From JAULUH01 sp032111745 (GTDB lineage: Bacteria; Chloroflexota; Anaerolineae; JAAEKA01), in contig JAULUH010000228.1 in the NCBI GenBank assembly GCA_032111745.1, positions 1 to 9,093 on the forward strand: a stretch of 9,093 nucleotides of DNA, read 5' to 3'. Below the pieces are notes generated by a model that saw only the letters and a list, made by a program, of their open reading frames with translations, ran no database searches and was not told where the DNA came from. The position numbers were made by a program, and so were the translations under genes. Below, piece after piece: positions 6,128-9,093 of this stretch. Positions within the stretch are counted from its first letter, which is position 1. Each line of letters opens with the position of its first letter.

Positions 6128-7699
6128 CTACCAGCTCAACCCATTGACCTCGCGATCGCGCGAGTGGCTGGCCTCGCGGGAGGGCATGCCGGGCTTGGAC
6201 ATACCGCCCTCATACTCGAAGGTGCCGTAGGCTCGCCAGCCATCCAGCTCCATGGGTATAGGGCCACCGGCATCCACCCACAGGCCGTTGTAGAGCCGGG
6301 CAAAGTGCAGGTGGGTGGTCTCGGCGGCGCCGCCCTCGCAGGAGGGGCGGCCGATTGGGTCGCCGGCCTCCAGCCGGTGGCCCTCTTCGACTGCGATGTC
6401 GGCCAGGTGCAGGTATTGCAGGACCCAGCCGGTGCGCAGGTCGCCGTCGCCGTCCAGGTCGAGCATGACCTCACCGGTGCGGGTACGGGCGACCACGCCA
6501 GGCGCGGCGGCCACGGCCCAGTCGGGGGCCGGTAGGCAGGTGCCGATGCCGGCGGTTTCGGGCACGAAGTCCAGCGCGGCCCAGCCGCTGGTGCTGATCC
6601 AGCCGCCGTGTGGGCCGCCCGTGAGGTGCCACCACTCGTCTTCGGGCCAGGGCAGCTGCAGTTCGGGCTGCTCCAGCCCGGCAGGGAGCACCGGTCCGGC
6701 GTCCAGGGCTAGCGGGTCCCCAAAGAGGCGACGGTAGGCCTCCAGGAAGGCTTCCGTGGCCGGCTCGAGCTGATCGTAGGAGACGTCGCCGGCCAGGGCC
6801 CATTGCACGGCGATGGACCCAGGGTTGAGGCCCGGAGCGCCGCGGGCGATAGAGCCATCCTCGAAGCGGATAGCCGTCTCCCCGCGATCCTGCCAGCCGT
6901 AGAAGCCGTGGTTGAGCTCGTTGGCCACCCATTCCAGCTGCGGCACCAGGCCGGGCGCGCCGTTGGTGTGGCCCAAGGGGTAGTCAAGCGCCAGCCCCTG
7001 GGGACCGGGATCGGTGACCCAGCCGCCGAAGGCCTCCATGAAGGCCAGCAGGACGCGCGGGCCGACGCTGTAGCGCTCGGCGATGCGGCCGACCAGCTCG
7101 GCGCCGGTCCACTCCCCGCCGTCCAGGCGCGGGGCGCGGTAGGTGGACAGGTAGCCGCCCTGTTCTTCGACGAAGGCCGCGATGTCGAAGTCGTCGTAGC
7201 CGATGCCGTAGACCAGCTCGCTGTCGGGGAGCAGGGGCTGGTCGGGGGTGGTGAGATCTGTGCGGTGGGGGATGACCAGGCCCTGGCCGATGGCCAGCAC
7301 GTCGGGGTTTTCGATACCGCTGAAGGCCACCAGGTCGTCGACGGAGACGCCGTAGCGAGCGGCGATGGTGCCCAGGTATTGGTTGGGCTGGACGGCGGAG
7401 AGCTCCAGGGCCAGGTCTGGGGCAACCGTGGGGCCGGGCGTGGCCGCAATGGGACGGGTGGGAGTCACAGCCAGCGTCGCCGTGGGGGTCACCGTGGCTG
7501 GGATGGTGGCCGTGGCCGCAGGCAGCGGCGTGGCAGTGGGGGTAGCAGTGGCCGCAACGAATGGGGTGGGGCTGGCGGCCGGGGCTGCGGTGTTGGCGGG
7601 CTGGGACCAGATCCACCAGCCGGCCACGGCAACGGCGACCAGGACCAGGCCGGAGAGCAGAAGCAGCAGGAAACGATTGGAAGACTGCGGCGCAGGCAT
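6128..7699 (-). CDS. Membrane-anchored LysM domain protein with M23-type zinc peptidase domain
   Basis: Probable cell-surface peptidase, 523 aa. Residues 10-31 are a single N-terminal membrane anchor or uncleaved signal. Residues ~34-95 are a Pro/Thr/Ala-rich linker. Residues ~102-145 form a divergent LysM (IAARYGVSVDDL, ending IGQGLVIP). Residues ~150-345 have no fold I recognise. Residues ~355-485 form an M23/LytM-like domain. Its putative zinc and catalytic residues are His364 and Asp377 (13 apart, as in LasA-type enzymes, where I recall His23 and Asp36), His431 (LQYLHLAD) and His463-x-His465 (THLHF). The usual HxxxD form has Trp in place of His. Cys388 and Cys454 could pair. The ATG at 7699 is chosen over an upstream frame start because AAGGGG lies 6 nt before it and it begins 10 nt after the ModE-like stop. 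A peptidase in a Moco operon is unexpected; its substrate is unknown. Confidence 0.85.
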   Translation of the reverse strand: MPAPQSSNRFLLLLLSGLVLVAVAVAGWWIWSQPANTAAPAASPTPFVAATATPTATPLPAATATIPATVTPTATLAVTPTRPIAATPGPTVAPDLALELSAVQPNQYLGTIAARYGVSVDDLVAFSGIENPDVLAIGQGLVIPHRTDLTTPDQPLLPDSELVYGIGYDDFDIAAFVEEQGGYLSTYRAPRLDGGEWTGAELVGRIAERYSVGPRVLLAFMEAFGGWVTDPGPQGLALDYPLGHTNGAPGLVPQLEWVANELNHGFYGWQDRGETAIRFEDGSIARGAPGLNPGSIAVQWALAGDVSYDQLEPATEAFLEAYRRLFGDPLALDAGPVLPAGLEQPELQLPWPEDEWWHLTGGPHGGWISTSGWAALDFVPETAGIGTCLPAPDWAVAAAPGVVARTRTGEVMLDLDGDGDLRTGWVLQYLHLADIAVEEGHRLEAGDPIGRPSCEGGAAETTHLHFARLYNGLWVDAGGPIPMELDGWRAYGTFEYEGGMSKPGMPSREASHSRDREVNGLSW

Positions 7700-7709
7700 A
7701 GCTGGCCCC

Positions 7710-8063
7710 TTAGTCGCCGGCCGGGGGTGGAAAGGCTTCGGCGAAGCGCTCTGCCACGACGGCATCCAGCCCGCGCACGAAATCCTCCCAGCGGGCAATC
7801 AGCTCGGCGGCTACGGGGGTGAGCTGGGCACCGCCGCCACCGGAGCCACCCACCTGGGTATCGACCAGCTGCTGGCCCAGGCCCTGCTCCATCTGGTGCA
7901 CCCGTTGCCAGGCCAGGCGATAGTCGATGCCCAGTTGCTGGGCAGCGGCGCTGATGGAGCCGGTGTCGCGGATGGCCTGCAGCAAGCGGACGCGCCACTG
8001 GCTCAACACGACCTGGCCGCCGGCCTCAGCCCAGAAGTTGGCACGCGGCCTCAGCCGTTCCAC
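7710..8063 (-). CDS. One-domain ModE-type molybdate regulator (N-terminal HTH only)
   Basis: DNA-binding protein of 117 aa, alignable over its whole length with the N-terminal winged-helix domain of ModE. The helix-turn-helix is GSISAAAQQLGIDYRLAWQR (35-54), and GGSGGGGAQLT (72-82) matches the ModE wing hallmark TGGKGGGGAVLT. The two C-terminal Mop/TOBE domains that bind molybdate in E. coli ModE are absent. The start is GTG at 8063, immediately next to the TGA of the upstream gene, with GGAG 9 nt before it; no other start codon precedes the conserved region. Its place inside a Moco operon supports control of molybdenum genes, possibly its own operon, whose promoter is outside the window. How it senses molybdate without the Mop domains is open; a constitutive role or a partner protein is possible. 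Confidence 0.88.
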   Translation of the reverse strand: MERLRPRANFWAEAGGQVVLSQWRVRLLQAIRDTGSISAAAQQLGIDYRLAWQRVHQMEQGLGQQLVDTQVGGSGGGGAQLTPVAAELIARWEDFVRGLDAVVAERFAEAFPPPAGD

Positions 8064-9053
8064 TCAATAGAACTCCGTATAGACGTTGGTTTCCCAGAAG
8101 GCCGTGTAGTAGCCATCACGGCTGCCCTTGCAGGCGCCGTCCAGGGAGCAGCGCCCGGGACAGGGGTAATCCACCGCCTTGATGTAGGTGCAGACGTCCA
8201 TCTTGTGGCAGGATCGGGGGCCGCAGATGGGCTCGTGGTCGTAGAAGCAGCAACTGCGGCCGAGGTGCCAGATCCACTTGTCGAACTCGAAGACGCTGAC
8301 GCCGCTGAGGGCGATCACGCGGTCGCAGGCGGCGGACACGGCCCGGCGCACGGCGTGGTTGATGTCGTCGGAGACCCGGGCCTGCTGCTTGAGGGCGAGG
8401 ACCAGGCCGGGGTCCGTGACCTCCACGATGCCGGTGCGCAGGGCCACCCGCATGGCATGGTAATCCATGCACACCTTGAGGTTCTCCGGGTCCTCCAGGG
8501 GCCAGACCCCGGCGGCGTCGAGCTGGCCCACCAGGAGGTGCGCCTTCTTCTCCAGGGGGTCGGCGTAGGCGGGAATGCTGGAGAGGCGCTGGAAGATGCC
8601 GTCGCCGCCGCGCAGATGGCCGCCGGCGCGGCAGTAGAGGTTCATGGCCTCGCCATCGTAGTCCGCCAGGAGTGTCTCGGCCACCTCGTGCAGCTGGCGC
8701 AGGCGCTCGTCGATGCGGTCGACGGTGGAATGGTCGGGGTCGAAGTCGTCGGAGAGGATGGCCTGCAGACGGGGGCCGGTGATGGCGGCCATGGCCTCAG
8801 CTGAGGCCATCTCGTCCAGCGCCCGGCGGGAGGCGCGGATCAGATAGTCCCAGCCCCGGCACCAGCGGCCGTCGATGACACCCTCCAGGCTCTTGGTGTG
8901 CTGGCAGATGGCGATGGCGAAGGTCCAGTAGTTGGCCTCACGGCGGGCCTCAGCCGGGGTGACCGGCACGAACAGGAACTCATCCGGCCGTACCCGCTGT
9001 AGGCGCAGCCGCCGGGCAATTGCCTGGCACTGGGCCTCGTCGACGACTATCAT
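8064..9053 (-). CDS. Cys-rich protein, putative HhH-GPD superfamily (endonuclease III / Qng1-like) with Fe-S loop
   Basis: Soluble protein of 329 aa; I do not recognise an exact family. Residues ~195-209 (VCMDYHAMRVALRTG) resemble the catalytic-Asp segment of endonuclease III (VDTHIFRVCNRT), which would make Asp197 the candidate catalytic Asp. Residues 127-180 (LLADYDG, KKAHLLVGQL) recall the layout of queuosine-salvage N-glycosylases (DUF2419/Qng1). The C terminus holds eight Cys in 41 residues: Cys269-x7-Cys277-x4-Cys282-x5-Cys288 followed by Thr-Tyr. This is close to the C-x6-C-x2-C-x5-C iron-sulfur loop of endonuclease III; Cys298, Cys302 and Cys308 follow. The LPGVG-type HhH hairpin is not obvious. 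The ATG at 9053 has GAGG 5 nt upstream. The gene abuts the ModE-like gene with no gap. Relation to base-excision enzymes is an inference; it might act on a nucleoside or a pterin-like compound instead. Confidence 0.5.
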   Translation of the reverse strand: MIVVDEAQCQAIARRLRLQRVRPDEFLFVPVTPAEARREANYWTFAIAICQHTKSLEGVIDGRWCRGWDYLIRASRRALDEMASAEAMAAITGPRLQAILSDDFDPDHSTVDRIDERLRQLHEVAETLLADYDGEAMNLYCRAGGHLRGGDGIFQRLSSIPAYADPLEKKAHLLVGQLDAAGVWPLEDPENLKVCMDYHAMRVALRTGIVEVTDPGLVLALKQQARVSDDINHAVRRAVSAACDRVIALSGVSVFEFDKWIWHLGRSCCFYDHEPICGPRSCHKMDVCTYIKAVDYPCPGRCSLDGACKGSRDGYYTAFWETNVYTEFY

Positions 9054-9060
9054 GGATGCC

Positions 9061-9093
9061 TCAGGCGCTCTCCTGCAGCTCGCGGCCCCAGTG
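9061..9093 (-). CDS. C-terminal end of an unidentified upstream gene (partial)
   Basis: The minus-strand frame reads HWGRELQESA and then TGA (9061-9063), and runs off the window edge. The stop lies 7 bp before the ATG of the Cys-rich gene, and the GAGG used as that gene's ribosome binding site overlaps this TGA, which is the spacing seen elsewhere in the operon. Ten residues are too few to name a product. Confidence 0.35.
   Translation of the reverse strand, partial: HWGRELQESA

Noticed and set aside
5108..6535. 475-codon plus-strand frame, Gly/Gln/His-rich
   Set aside because: It is antisense to moeA and the peptidase gene, both of which carry clear family motifs.
7365..8804. 479-codon plus-strand frame
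   Set aside because: It is antisense to three genes with recognisable domains or motifs; low-complexity composition typical of GC-rich shadows.

Overview
The window looks like a chromosomal stretch from a GC-rich bacterium, most likely a member of the Chloroflexota. The hints are a Pro/Thr/Ala (TPTATP-type) linker in a secreted protein, a thioredoxin-like lipoprotein paired with CcdA, and MoeA and MoaD-MoaE proteins of a non-enterobacterial type. This assignment is an inference from style; there is no 16S gene or other phylogenetic marker apart from rnpB.

Left part (1-1860, + strand): a two-gene operon encodes an extracytoplasmic thioredoxin-fold lipoprotein (CSNC active site, preceded by a 14-residue tandem-repeat linker) and a six-helix CcdA-family thiol electron transporter. 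CcdA should pass reducing power across the membrane to the lipoprotein. A GC-rich inverted repeat separates this operon from a convergent gene for a conserved hypothetical protein (1880-2335, - strand, GTG start).

Middle (2370-3437, - strand): a stable-RNA operon. A near-ideal promoter (TTGACA, 16 bp, TATAAT) drives rnpB, the RNA of RNase P. It is followed after only about 19 nt by five tRNA genes, Leu(TAG), Ala(TGC), Gly(GCC), Phe(GAA) and Gln(TTG), and then by a clear Rho-independent terminator. The layout means RNase P cleavage at the tRNA-Leu 5' end would also release the RNase P RNA itself. The rnpB P4 helix keeps its bulged U but carries four compensated base-pair changes relative to the E. 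coli sequence as I remember it.

Right part (3501-9093, - strand): a tightly packed operon for molybdenum cofactor biosynthesis. In transcription order it holds the last codons of an unidentified gene, a Cys-rich protein resembling the HhH-GPD (endonuclease III / queuosine-salvage-like) superfamily, a one-domain ModE-type DNA-binding protein, a membrane-anchored LysM plus M23-type zinc peptidase, moeA, moaC, and a moaD-moaE fusion. MoaC makes cPMP, MoaD-MoaE makes molybdopterin and MoeA inserts molybdate. MoaA and MogA are not in the window. Genes are joined by 0-10 bp gaps or overlaps, except for a 142-bp gap before moaC that holds a degenerate dispersed repeat. The operon ends inside a 50-bp palindromic element that supplies the last stop codon.

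The two non-Moco genes in this operon (the Fe-S/HhH-like protein and the peptidase) and the unusual RNase P RNA are the points most worth following up. I did not find a phage, transposase, CRISPR array or defence system.
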